Below, in pieces: positions 12,081 through 22,627 of a stretch of DNA of 64,000 nucleotides. Position 1 is the stretch's first letter. Each line of letters starts with the position of its first letter. The notes beneath the pieces are model-generated. The model was not told the origin of the DNA. It did not search any database and saw only the letters and a program-made list of their open reading frames with translations. Position numbers and translations under genes: made by a program. The DNA is from Pseudoneurospora amorphoporcata (lineage: Eukaryota > Ascomycota > Sordariomycetes > Sordariales > Sordariaceae), in assembly GCA_033297205.1 (NCBI GenBank), contig MU859070.1, forward strand, positions 62,001 through 126,000, written 5' to 3'.

Positions 12081-12350
12081 CTACCGTGATAACTCGCGAA
12101 ACTGGCCGATAGCTTTCACTGTTTTTCTGGCAGATATGTACAGGGAGCTGGCAGACTCAGCCCGCTTCCTGTACATGTAAATGTATGTGTGTTAAGGTGA
12201 GGGTGCAATGTTTCTAGTCGGGGGTTTGTTGACTGGGCCTTTACCGTAACATGCCGGCTGTACAGGATTACATACGCTTGCTTGTCCTGCCTTACATCTG
12301 CCAGAAAAACAGGGAAAGCTATCGGCCAGTTTCGCGAGTTATTACGGTAG
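12081..12350. mobile_element. 270-bp TIR element of a second family
   Basis: The terminal inverted repeats are about 55 bp and nearly identical: the left begins CTACCGTGATAACTCGCGAA and the right, read on the minus strand, begins CTACCGTAATAACTCGCGAA. Both continue through ACTGGCCGATAGCTTTC and TGTTTTTCTGGCAGAT. A TA dinucleotide lies at each end just inside the flanking C/G pair, so the target site may be TA (element 12084-12347). An inner pair of TGTACAGG motifs in opposite orientations lies at 12137-12144 and 12168-12175. No ORF of substance is present. The high identity of the arms suggests fairly recent insertion. It is unrelated by sequence to the TACARTC family elsewhere in the window. 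Confidence 0.8.
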
Positions 12351-12661
12351 GCGATGGGGTAATAACAATAAACCGAACATGTTACCGCCATTACACATTC
12401 AAGCGTCTCTCTTATACTTTTAGACCCAGCCTCTAAGCATTTTCTAGATTGGATAATCCGTCATGGACTCTTTTTAATGCATTTCTAGTTTTTTGTGATC
12501 CCCATAACAGTTTTGTGACCGTCTTCCCTAGACAAAGCGAGGCGTGTTGGACTGTTCATGTTCTGTTTATTTTTTTACCACTACTTCACTTTGTAGATGT
12601 AGAAGCATGCCGGGTTTGCAAACTACACAGTCAACTTTGCATGCCGAGGCTCCCTGTCACT

Positions 12662-12728
12662 GGTTTTTGTTTCGAAAAGTCATGGCACATGGTCGGGTTT
12701 TTGTTTCAAAAAGTCATGGCACATGGTC
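12662..12728. repeat. Tandem duplication, 34-bp period, two copies
   Basis: Copies at 12662-12694 and 12696-12728 differ at one base (TTTCGAAAAG versus TTTCAAAAAG). They lie in non-coding sequence between the second TIR element and the small minus-strand gene. Confidence 0.85.
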
Positions 12729-13539
12729 TTCCGTGCTGGGCAAGTTTGAGCGCAGAGTATATGTCATGCGCCTGCAACTCTAATATCATGATGCGATCTC
12801 GCAGCGTCGGTGCCGGCCGTTGGGAGCCTGTGAACAAAAGGATTGTGGGTGAGCTGACATGTGATTGTCTTTTTCGAGAGGTTTGGTCAAAACAACCTGC
12901 ATGGCAGTGATTCATTCAGAATGTGCGGCTCCAAGTCACTCAAATGAAAGCAGTGTTGTGGTAAGGAGCCAGAATGTATGGAATAATATGTATTGTATTG
13001 GGCAATCTGTTCGATGATTACCGTGATCACTAAACCTTCTCATAACTGTTGCCCATTTGCTTGAATGTTCCTCCTAGCCCTCCCAATCTGAATGTACCCA
13101 TCCTCAATACCCATGAGTGTTCATACATCGTCTCCTGGTCAACCATGCCAGTCTTGTGAAGCAATGATCCCATAATAACCGAGACCTAATTCGTACAGAA
13201 AAACAAGACAACAGCCCGTTCCTCTTAACCTGATAAAACCGTGTAGTAAACTCATTTCGTCATTTCTGATCGCTCGCCTGCTTGGCCCGGAAAAAGACCG
13301 GCATATGTGACTTTGCTGGCAAAAAAAACAAGACAATGACTCATTAGTGATTTCCTTCGATTAGTTTCCCCTCCTGAAAATGAACCTGTACTATAATTTA
13401 TGTCCGGTTTTGTTTTCTTCAAGGCCTGGCCCGACAGGAGAACATAACCTTTCCCTAAACTCCGGTGCATGAGGGCGGAGCAAACTGATGCCCCAGACCC
13501 AAAACAAAAGAACACATATGTCATGTTGTAAACACCAGT

Positions 13540-13541
<2 letters not shown>

Positions 13542-13575
<34 letters not shown>
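13542..13575. repeat. A34 homopolymer tract
   Basis: Thirty-four consecutive A residues on the + strand, 27 nt beyond the stop codon of the minus-strand gene at 13603. On the sense strand of that gene it is a T34 tract in or just past the 3' UTR. Its exact length is uncertain, because homopolymers this long are often misread. Confidence 0.8.
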
Positions 13576-13577
<2 letters not shown>

Positions 13578-13602
13578 CAAGCTAGTGGTTCATGGACGGC
13601 GC

Positions 13603-14454
13603 TCAGTCCATGTAAAAGTCACCCTTCAGAATACGCTCCTGGAAGGGATCAGGCTTTTGTGGGACAGGTCGAGGTTTCGGTGCTTGGGCGGGAGGTGCCG
13701 GCATGTCGGAGATAGATTTGGCCCGGTCATGTTGAGGGGTTGCAGCTGGCGGAGATGGGCGTCTGAAGCCGGCGCCAGGAGGCGAGCCACCGAGGCCCGA
13801 GGCAAAGGAGAATGAGGACCGGTGACCAGAAACGGTGCTCTCAGCACGGGATCGAAGCTGCTCGGACCAGTTGAAGCCTTGCTCTGAACGAGGAGATAAC
13901 AAGTCAGAAGGGGTCTTAAGTGGAGTAGCAATGTTTGCCTGTGAAGGCGTCCTTCCCCAAGTGTAATTACCAATGCCCGGGGACGAGACAGGCGGAGGAG
14001 TAGGAGGAGGGCCACGAAGGGAAGTGCTATCAATGCGGATTGGTGGGGACGGCCTACCATTTGTCCCAGGGCTAACACCACCCCGAGGGCCTCGAGCGCC
14101 GCCTAGGCTCATACGGCGGCCGAAGGGGACAGCTGGGGCGGTGCGGGCGGGATCGTCCTCATCAATGGCATTCTCTTCGGCCAGTTCCGAGTTGTTGGTG
14201 GAGAGACTGCCACGACGCATAAAGGAAGCCGACGGCGATGTTCCGGACAGGCCGAGGGTGGTGATGGAGAGTCTCCGACGCTGCTCGTTGATGGCGGCAG
14301 AGGTTCCGGGGAAGTTTGTTGGCTGGGCCTGTGAGATGGAGTTGCTTCGGAAGAGGCTTGCCAAAGCGGCGGAAGGAGCAGTCACGGAACCCCGTCTCTG
14401 CTGGCGCGCCATATCGTTATTGTTCTGATTCGAGTTGCTGTTGTCGGAAGACAT
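13603..14454 (-). CDS. Conserved fungal Ser/Pro-rich protein, function unknown
   Basis: A 283-residue single-exon protein. I start at 14454 (MSSDNSN) because the 37 codons upstream in frame lack family features and the ATG is well placed. It is mostly disordered. Four R-R-x-S sites place serines at 23, 63, 83 and 116, the consensus for basophilic kinases such as PKA. The stretch RRRLSITTLGLSG, the block GFNWSEQLRSRAES and the C-terminus FQERILKGDFYMD recur in filamentous fungi as I recall them, with no experimental function that I know. No membrane segment or enzymatic motif is visible. A long upstream leader is likely, because no gene lies behind it for almost 6 kb. Confidence 0.8.
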   Translation of the reverse strand: MSSDNSNSNQNNNDMARQQRRGSVTAPSAALASLFRSNSISQAQPTNFPGTSAAINEQRRRLSITTLGLSGTSPSASFMRRGSLSTNNSELAEENAIDEDDPARTAPAVPFGRRMSLGGARGPRGGVSPGTNGRPSPPIRIDSTSLRGPPPTPPPVSSPGIGNYTWGRTPSQANIATPLKTPSDLLSPRSEQGFNWSEQLRSRAESTVSGHRSSFSFASGLGGSPPGAGFRRPSPPAATPQHDRAKSISDMPAPPAQAPKPRPVPQKPDPFQERILKGDFYMD

Positions 14455-17400
14455 GGTGAAGGAGGCGGACGGGTGGCGGCAAGATGAAAGGGGGATATAT
14501 AGGTAGTCTGAGTAAAGTAAGAGACTGTTCTGGCCCGGTCTGTGTTGATGGTCCTGTTGGAACAAGTGGCGTAGAAACGGTAACGGTTTCGAAGGTGAGT
14601 GGAGGATGGTGCGGTTGTTGTTTTCGTGAAAGACGAGCTCGTACGTTTGCAGGTGGCAGTGGTTCGAGTTGCGTGTAACCCGATGCAGTCGGTGTTGTAG
14701 AGGTGAAACGCAGCCGTTAGGGGGTAGTCGGGCGGGGCCGAATGACGACTGAGGTGTGCGAGGGGAGGTTTATAGACGGCAGGAATGATGTGATGCTATC
14801 AGACTGCTCCAGATTGCGCACTCTATCTGCACAGCTGAGTCAAACCGCTAATCCCCTGCAATGGAATTATAACTGATGGGCCAAACAGCAAAAACGATCG
14901 ACACTTGCGGTGTCTCGTTCAACCCGACCGTGCCGTGCTGCGTTGCTGTGCTGTTTGCTCTCTAGAAAGATGCCCGGGCAGATACCGTCACCGTCGCCGC
15001 CTTTGTAGTCGGGGCTGACGTCGCAATATCTCCCGTCTCTCGGTTGAATTGTGAGCTATCCGGGACTGGATCAGGCAGTCGGACGGACTCTATCTTATCT
15101 TGCCAACTTCTTTGTTTCCCCGCTAGCAGTGAGGACAGAAAGATGGGCAAATGTCCGCTTCAAGTTACACCTTCTTGCTTCTCTTTGTTGCGAGTGGTTT
15201 GGAAAGGTGTCGGGACTTGGAGCTTCAGAGAAATGATGATGAACGAGGAATTGGGGATGAGGTGCCAGGAGGGAAACTGGAGGCAAGAGGAGGATAATGT
15301 ACCTTACACTTTCTTTGGTCTATTAGACTCTAAAGAGGGGAGACAAAGGCCCCAAGAACCCCTACCTAGCCACATGTACCCTCAAAGGGGCGCATCACAG
15401 CGGGAAGGTTCCGTACGTAGTGTATCTCATGGCTCATGCAGCTGAGCATGATAATCAACTAGGTATTGACCAATGGCTTACCGTTTGACGAGATGATTGC
15501 CCACCAGACAGCCAATCGGCGATCGGGCTACCATTGTGTGCTCAAAAGAGCTAGCAGCAAGTGTCAATACCTAGGTAGTGAAATCGGATGGCAGTGCAAG
15601 TCTGCCGATCAGTTCTTGTCTGGACTGTTGGAGTGACAGGCGAAGGCAGAAGCACGCGAGACTCCGTCCGCGATGGATTGGCTCCGCACACAGCTATAGT
15701 GGAGATGCCATTTATCTTATCATCCAATAAAAGCTGCTTCAGGTTGTGTCTGTCCTTCGTTTGAGGGTCTTCTCCTTGTTTGTCCTAGCGGGCCATTGGG
15801 GACTGCGGGGAAAGCCAGCAAGCGTCCCGACGCTAACAATTAAGCTTGCGCTAGAGTGAGCCAACAGGTTGCCGGTCGACGTCACGGCGACCGGTTACGG
15901 CTACCCCCTTGTCAAGATGTTTGCGGGGTAAGAAACCGCGAATGTGAGTGGTCGGGACTGCCGTCACTGCAATCTGCAACTTGGACCACACTCACCAAGT
16001 TGAAATGCCGTCTGAGTTGCTCCTTCTGTTAGAGCTAGGTTCCCGTCAAGTTCAACATGTCTTATCTGCGAGTCTGCGCAGGGATTGTCGTGACAACGGA
16101 CCGTGGCTTCCTGTCCTAGAGTTTCGCCTCCTGCCAAACAGCTTCTGTTTGTCACACTTGTCGTGTTCTGCAAGGCAGTACGCACTGGAATGGAAGGCAC
16201 GTCCAAGTTGGGCGTTTCAACATCACTTTTGGCTTTTAGGCTTTAACTTTTCTCCCGGGCCTTCTTCCTTCTCTTCTACGTACCTACAGTTCATCCGCCA
16301 TCCTAGCTGGCTCCTTGGGGACGGATACAGAATGCACGTGTCAGCACAAGGGAATCTCTGCATACCTTAGTCCAAGCTGTGTTCCTTCCTATCCATATGC
16401 GGCTTCCATTTGTCGATTCCGTCCAATAGAAGCTGCCAGAAGGTTCGTCTATCAACATGGACACTTGAAGCCACCTGGCATCTTATCACGGAGATGGGCT
16501 CCGCCCGTGTTAGTGACTTCTACATTTCAAAGATGGTGTAGTGTTTGCCATTCCCTTCGACTGCTTCCACTTCCCTCCAGGTCCCAGCGTCCTTCCATAG
16601 GAAATCCGCCAAGTGGACCGGGTTGATATGTGGACAGGCTTGATCCTTCTTGCTGTACCAGCGTTACACAGAAGGGCCTCTATACAGTAGAGGATCTGAC
16701 CAATTCCATGCCGCCAAGACGTCCCTTAAAGATGTCAGAGAATCCCCCTTGCCTTCACTTCGAAGACCACCACGGACCGCCCACCAACACTGAGATACAT
16801 ACGCCGGTAGACATCCTGCATGACACCCCCTTTGTGACTAGCCAATTGGATCTCCAGATAGGAAACTCAGGTCGTCAAAGGGATCTAACAGATCTGGCCG
16901 ACTTCGCCTACCATCAGCCGGTGAGCCTCGAGAGGTCAGAGAAGCCCGGCAAACCCCCCTCTCCTTGTGTACCTTCACCCACCACATCTGCAATGAAAGA
17001 CAGATTGGCGAGGCGGCCATGCTCCCCAACAACCATCACAAGCCGTGTTCCACCCTCACTGGTTCGTTGTGGCAAACTAAGCTATATTGCATGCAGCACA
17101 CCATTACAATAGAACGCCCCTCACTCTCTGACTTTGACACCCAATTCATCTTTGCAAGTTACGAATTCCGGTTGGTGTAACTCCGATGATGGTCTACCCG
17201 TGGTCTCTCCAGCACACAGATTGCGAGTCTTTCGTAGCGAAGATCTTCCATTCGCATGCTCTCGGGCAGAATTCCTCAATGTGTTATTATGGCTGGTTCA
17301 TCTTGATATCTCAGGCGGCAATGACACAGAATTGCGCATGATGGATTCACATACCATGGTTGAGACAGACGAGCCGTATGCAAGATAAGCTCAACGTGAA

Positions 17401-20225
17401 GACCTAGATCATCAAGTGACAGCGTAGAAGCCTGTCAGAAAGTGGCGCCGAGTCAACCCCTAACACATTGACGGAATAGGAGAAAGCTCTTACATACCTT
17501 GAATCGAATTGTGACAGGCTGTCTTTCTGAACGTTATTTCGTCTGCCTTGATATGTCCTCTCCGTTAGACCCCTGGCTTTTCATTTGTTTCTTAAGTTTG
17601 TTCACCTCTTCACGCGCCCTTGAGACCGCTGTTACACCCGCGCTATCCTTAGGCCTTAGCACAATCTATATTTGGTTGTTACCCAACGTTGCCTCCCAAA
17701 GGTTTCAGTCCGTCCCGGAAAGATGCATGATTGTGAGCCGATTGACCACTGCTGGCGTAGAAGTCTCTTCGACTTCCCGCTTCTCTCGTTCGAGGAACTA
17801 CCCATTCTGGCCTGCTTGGGTTTAGCATGAGCTGATGTTATTCCGTTTATTATGCACTTTCCGAATGCCCATAAAAAGGAGTAAAATAAGAGATAGAAAA
17901 GAGAGAGAGAGGAAGAGGACACTCCTCGATAGCTCCAGCTGAAGTGTGATGAAGCCTGGCAAATGCCGTTCTCTTATCTCGGATGATCTGAACTATGTAT
18001 GTCAGGTAATCAAACCACACATGTGGACCGTGAATGTTTACATGATGTTGTCTCACAGTACACAGGCAAGATTGTCCAAAGGCAAGATCTGATAAGAGGA
18101 GTGGAAGGTTCGGATGCCGGAACTCCTAAGACATCACTAGTAACCATGACCGCTTGATGTAACGGTCCCTTTGTGCTTCATGGGAGGTCGTCCATTCTCC
18201 TCTATATACGAATACCTATAATGAGAGAACTGTTTGGAAAGACACCCAACCACTTGGAGACAAGTGAACTAAAACAAACGGCAAATCATCATTGGGGTTT
18301 TCACAAATAGGGGCCGTCAGACATAAGTCCTTGGTTGATTTTACCGCCTAGTGGATGTCCTTAGTTTGATGCCGTTTATGGCGGAAGAGCCGATACGAAT
18401 GAAGGAGTTGATGTGCGAAAGAGAGAAAGAAAGAAAAAATCCGAAAGTTCTTAAGCGCTATGTATAACATCGTCCCAAGCCCAAGGTCCATTTCAACACT
18501 TCCTATCAAGACTTATGCGTCCCAAACGCTCATGCTTCTCCTTCGTCAAGTTTCCGATCAAGTTACTTCATCCATATACCTGCATGTTCTCGAACTCATT
18601 GATTCAACCGCTACCCAGATCCAAATCTAGAACTAACTAGTCTAAGCGATATGATAGCAGCAGTCAACTAACCAGAGTCCACACCCTCCCGGTGGGTGTC
18701 GTGTGGCTCACAGGGTACATGGTATGGACAGGTGCAACATTCTCCTACTAATGTACATCCCTTTATGGAGCATAGCATCGGTGTTCTTTTTTACAGTCGC
18801 CTGCCCGCCAAGGAGTCTGTAGTTCAAGTTTAGTGTCCAAACACATGTACTTAATGAGATTGTACATAGGTAGGTAAGTGGGAAAGGGGAGAGTAGCTGG
18901 GTAGCTAACTAGCTTACCTACATCCATGCCATAATAAGTTCCTGTTCTGGACTGGCGGACATTTTCTCCGGTGAGACTGACGGAACGGTGGAAAGGCGCG
19001 GGAAGGTGTGAAAGCGGACAGAGGCCAATAAATGGGGTTTCTTCAGCAACAAGCAGGGATTGTTTGGAGGCGCGATGGCGCGATGATCTGAAGTATGTTT
19101 TGTCTGGTCGGCTGCGGTTTGGGAACATAGGTATACACTTGTTTATGTCGTTGAAGCTATGTGGTGTGTCAATCTTTCAGTGGTAAGGACCTGGTTTTGT
19201 CCTTGTCTTGGGTACATGAGTTTGGTCGGATGTGTGGATGGTGGTGACGATGGTAATGGTGAGGGATATGCGCCTGCCTTTAGTTGCTCACTTATTCATG
19301 ATGATTTTGTGAACGTAGGAAAAGAGGGAAGGAGCTATGCTCCTGAAGGGGTGTCTAGCCAGTGGATGCATAATCAGCTTTTCAACGTCTAAACCCAAAC
19401 GTTCGAACTTGCCTTCCGAGCCATAGTCACTCGACAGTAACCCAGCCTTCGAAATCCCGCCCAATGCAACATGTTTCTATCGGTACGTTTGGGCTCCGAG
19501 ATGCTCTCCACTATTCCTCAAACACTTAGTTTTTGGGAGCGAAGAAAAGGAGTCTGAAAGCCACTGCGAAGACGGTAACAATTCTCCACCGTGGATTTAT
19601 CACGTAAAGCATCCATGAAGTGAAAACGATGTCAAACTGGCACAGTCAGCTGTGGGAATAAGGAGTGTGAATTCCAATAAGAGAACACTGGTAAAAGGTT
19701 TCATCATCAGCAAAGTTATCACATTCACAGGGACATGCAGGAAGAAAGAAAGAAAAGAGGTAGATGTTGTGGTCGTCAATTCCAATCCTTTTCGCTGAAT
19801 GTGTATCCCTGACAGTATAGAACCCTTTAACTTGCGTCGCCAATATCTTCGCTGTTCCAAGCCATGCAATAATTCCATCCATTCGCCAAATCCTAGCCAA
19901 CACGGGGTCGTTTGACTTGCGTCAACAGTATCTTCGATGTTCCAAACATAATGGCAACACGAGGCCATTTAACACCCGCCACAGAGATCTTCCCTGTTCC
20001 AACCACGCCACGATTCCCACCCCTTCGCAAAGGGCCAGCGGACTTGGACAAAACAAAAATATCCTCAGTCCCCCGATGAAGTATCGACCTCCTTTCTCCA
20101 ACCAACACCGCAAATTCCAATGACTCCGACCCTGCAAATAACAAATCGATGTAGCGAAATATACCCCCTTTATTCAGCAAACGAGTTGTGATGTTCCTCA
20201 TCACCGCAGCACAGCTGCTGATTGA
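14455..20225. other. 5.8-kb region without recognisable genes
   Basis: The left part (14455 to about 15000) is the promoter and leader of the minus-strand gene. The rest has only short, mutually overlapping frames (for example 15948-16370 and 16630-17112) with no motif or splice support. Structures seen are a 12-bp inverted pair at 15459-15470 and 15563-15574, a GA-rich stretch near 17895-17920, a small hairpin near 18680-18705, and degenerate long-period repeats at 19829-20070. A non-coding RNA is possible, but nothing in the sequence proves it. Confidence 0.5.
19829..20070. repeat. Degenerate minisatellite, about 85-bp period
   Basis: The core TATCTTCGCTGTTCCAAGCC recurs with changes at about 19844, 19929 and 19986, with a weaker match near 20060. 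The second copy lacks about 28 bp (the CAATAATTCCATCCATTCGCC part), which gives spacings of 85 and 57. Read on the minus strand, frames repeat GT.KIL.TQVK-like words, but each is broken by stops or frame changes. The repeats lie downstream of the 3' end of the BTB gene. Confidence 0.6.
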
Positions 20226-22627
20226 TCACAAATCCCATGTGTCCTCAGCCCACTTAAACCCCTCGGGCCACTCAAGCCCCTGGGGCTCCCAAAAGAATTC
20301 CTCCTCCCATAACAACTCCATTAGTCTCATCTGCTCCCACTTCGGCTGTTCGTCGTTTCTAAACTTCTTGCTCAACATGAGGCGATTATAAATAGCGAGC
20401 GCCAACCGCCAAACCGCCTCCCGCAAAGGCCCCGCCTCCTCCGTCCAGAACTTGCTCGGCTTGTACTCGTGGAAGTCCCAGAGGGCCTGCAGGGCGATGC
20501 GAAAGGGTTTGTAAAGGTTTTCTAGCTCGTCGTCGTCTCTGACGAAGGTGGGCGTGAGAAGGTCCCATTCCGAGGAAGGAATTCCGTCTTCATTTGCTTC
20601 GTCGACGAGGTCTTGCATGAGGTCGTCGAGGTCGGCGAAGAAGGTCTTGACACCTTGGATGGCTTCCTGGAGGTTGGCGAGCGCGACGGAGCGCAGTAGG
20701 GGGAAGTCGACTTCGATGCTGGCGAGATAGGCCAGGACGTTATTTAGGATGATTCCGCCGTTGAGGGGGCGGTAGGGGGAGGGGACGAAGGTCTCCCCCT
20801 CCATGGTACTCTTGTCGTAGATGAATGCCAGGACGTTGGCCATCCGCTCGGGAGTCGTATTAGGATACACGCAGCGGGTAAAGTTGCCGTCCTGATGAGC
20901 ATGTTAGCATTTCACGTAAGGGAGGGAGAAGAAAAAGGGACGAGCCAATGCAATTCCGTGGATAGAGCAAAATACTTACTGGAATTACTTTGGACAGTTT
21001 TTTCAAAACGCTTTGCTCTCGGGCGAGCATCTGGCGATGAACGAAGAACTTCCCATCTCCGCACTCGATCATGACATCCCAATCCTTGGGGTCGTGCCAC
21101 AAGCTATTATCAGTCGAAGTTAGTAAACTGAAGTTTGATGAGAAGCATATGTATCTGGCAGCCAAGAGACATGGATGGGGAAACATACTCGATCTCTTTA
21201 CGATCGTGTTGCTTGATATATTCAGCAATCCTCTTCTGTTGGTCGATCGCTTTCGGGCATAACCCCTCCGCTTTGGGCCATTGCTCGGGGTCGAGAGGGC
21301 GGCAACGATCCGGGCGCCCGTAGTGCAAGAGGAAACGCATTGTTGGTAAGAAGCCTTTATGCCGAGGTTGAAGATTAGGTTCGTGGTGGTTGTATTGAGG
21401 ATTATTGGCAAAGCAGGGTGCAAAGCTGGTCGACGGTAGCTGGCCAAGCTGATAGCGAGCTGTGAGTGTGGGAGACTGGTTGTGGAAAGGATGTGAAGGG
21501 TTTTCGACCCCAGGGAATGTTGTGCTTCGTTGTCTTGGTCCTATGGTAGCAGGAGAACGCCAATTTTGGCCTCCCCAACCTGCGGCCTTCGGCTTGGTTG
21601 GGGCATTCAGTATGCATGGTGATGCTTTAACCGGGCTTCGTCCGCGGCGCTGTTCGGCGTACAATTTCTTTCCTTGGTTTTGTTCACCGAGAGCTGCATT
21701 GATGCATGCGTTCTTGCTGCGTGCACTTTCCTTGGTAAGTCCGCCACCTTGAGGCGCCGTGGGACCTCGCTCGGTTGTGGCAGCACTTTTCTTCTCCGAT
21801 TCCTGACTCTTCTTGGATGCCTTTTGGTGTTGAGGAATGTGTTGTGCCTTGATGGTCGAATCTGACGCCGGAAAGCTCGCGTCTGGGGTGGCATTTTCTT
21901 TTTTCTTTTTCTTCTTCGGACTTTTCTTCTGACTCTTCCGCGGGCTCTTCTCCGGACTCTTCTCTGTACCCTTCTGCGGATCCTTTTCAGTACTCTTCTG
22001 ATGACCTTGCTCGGAATTTTTCTGAGGCTTCTTCTCAGGATTTTTCCGCGAAATATTCTGCGGAATTTTCTGCGGATCCTTCTCGGGATCCTTCTCGGGA
22101 TTTTTCTTCGGCCTCTTTGCCGAAATTTTGTCGGGATTCTTCTCAGGACTTTTCTGAGGACCTTTCCCTAGCTCTTTCTGCACAGTAATCTCCCCTTCTG
22201 TCTTCTTCGGACCCGCCTGCGGTCCTTGCTGCTCCTTCTTCTTGATCACCAAGGTGGTTGTCCTTTTACCCGTCACAGCTTGGGCGTAAGATGTTGGGGC
22301 CAGCCTCGGTTGAGCCACAGGCTGCGCAAGCTGCGGGAACTTGTTTCGTGACGGAGCGGTTGTAGAATTCGTATGCAGAGCGAAGTTAAGATGCTCTGCC
22401 TGCTTGAAATTAGATACTGCTGGTGGGGGCTGCTGCACAGTTGGCTTAGCAGGGACGAATGTGGCCGCCAAAGGTTTGAGAGAAACTTCGGTCTTCGGGG
22501 CTGGAGTCGAAGTTGGAGTTGGAGTCGACGTCGGCTTGACCTTGACTTGTGCGCCCAGTTTCCCGCGGAGAGCACTTGCATATGACAGCGGCTGAAACCG
22601 CGGTGTTTGGCTCTTCTTCTCCATCAT
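20226..22627 (-). CDS. BTB/POZ-domain protein with Lys-Pro tetrapeptide repeats
   Basis: Exons on the minus strand are 22627-21189, 21103-20980 and 20891-20226, giving 742 residues. Introns of 85 and 88 nt have GTATGT and GTAAGT donors and restore frame exactly. Residues 1 to about 150 are disordered, with the motifs LSYASALRGK and TSYAQAVTGK. Residues from about 155 to 243 are some twenty tandem K-x-P-(E/Q/K) tetrapeptides ending in a lysine run. Another linker follows, then a BTB fold beginning DWDVMIECGDGKFFVHRQML and continuing across both introns into RCVYPNTTPERMANVLAFIY. The C-terminal part is helical, with an acidic, Trp-rich end (WEEEFFWEPQ). Fungal BTB proteins of this kind often act as dimerisation or Cullin-3 adaptor modules, but the partner here is unknown. 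The BTB call is firm; the function is not. Confidence 0.8.
21895..22165 (-). repeat. 12-bp coding minisatellite (KxPx array)
   Basis: Within the BTB gene, a 12-nt unit encoding Lys-x-Pro-(Glu/Gln/Lys) repeats about twenty times with heavy third-position and second-residue variation, and ends in a poly-lysine segment. On the + strand it appears as repeated CTTCTCNGGAYC-like words. Confidence 0.8.

Larger units (their letters stand above)
10180..13602. other. 3.4-kb region without protein-coding genes
   Basis: No ORF here has family features or splice logic. It contains two TIR elements (10707-10985 and 12081-12350), a pyrimidine-rich tract near 11450-11590 dominated by CTTCACTT-like repeats, an AT dinucleotide run near 11351-11362, a 34-bp tandem duplication at 12662-12728 and a 34-base A tract at 13542-13575. 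The left end is the 3' flank of the transcription-factor gene and the right end is the 3' flank of the small gene on the minus strand. Confidence 0.6.

Noticed and set aside
12116..12391. 91-codon minus frame over the 270-bp TIR element
   Set aside because: It crosses the arm of the inverted repeat and has no transposase motif.
16630..17112. 160-codon plus-strand frame in the large gap
   Set aside because: No domain, no splice sites that extend it, and composition like neighbouring non-coding DNA.
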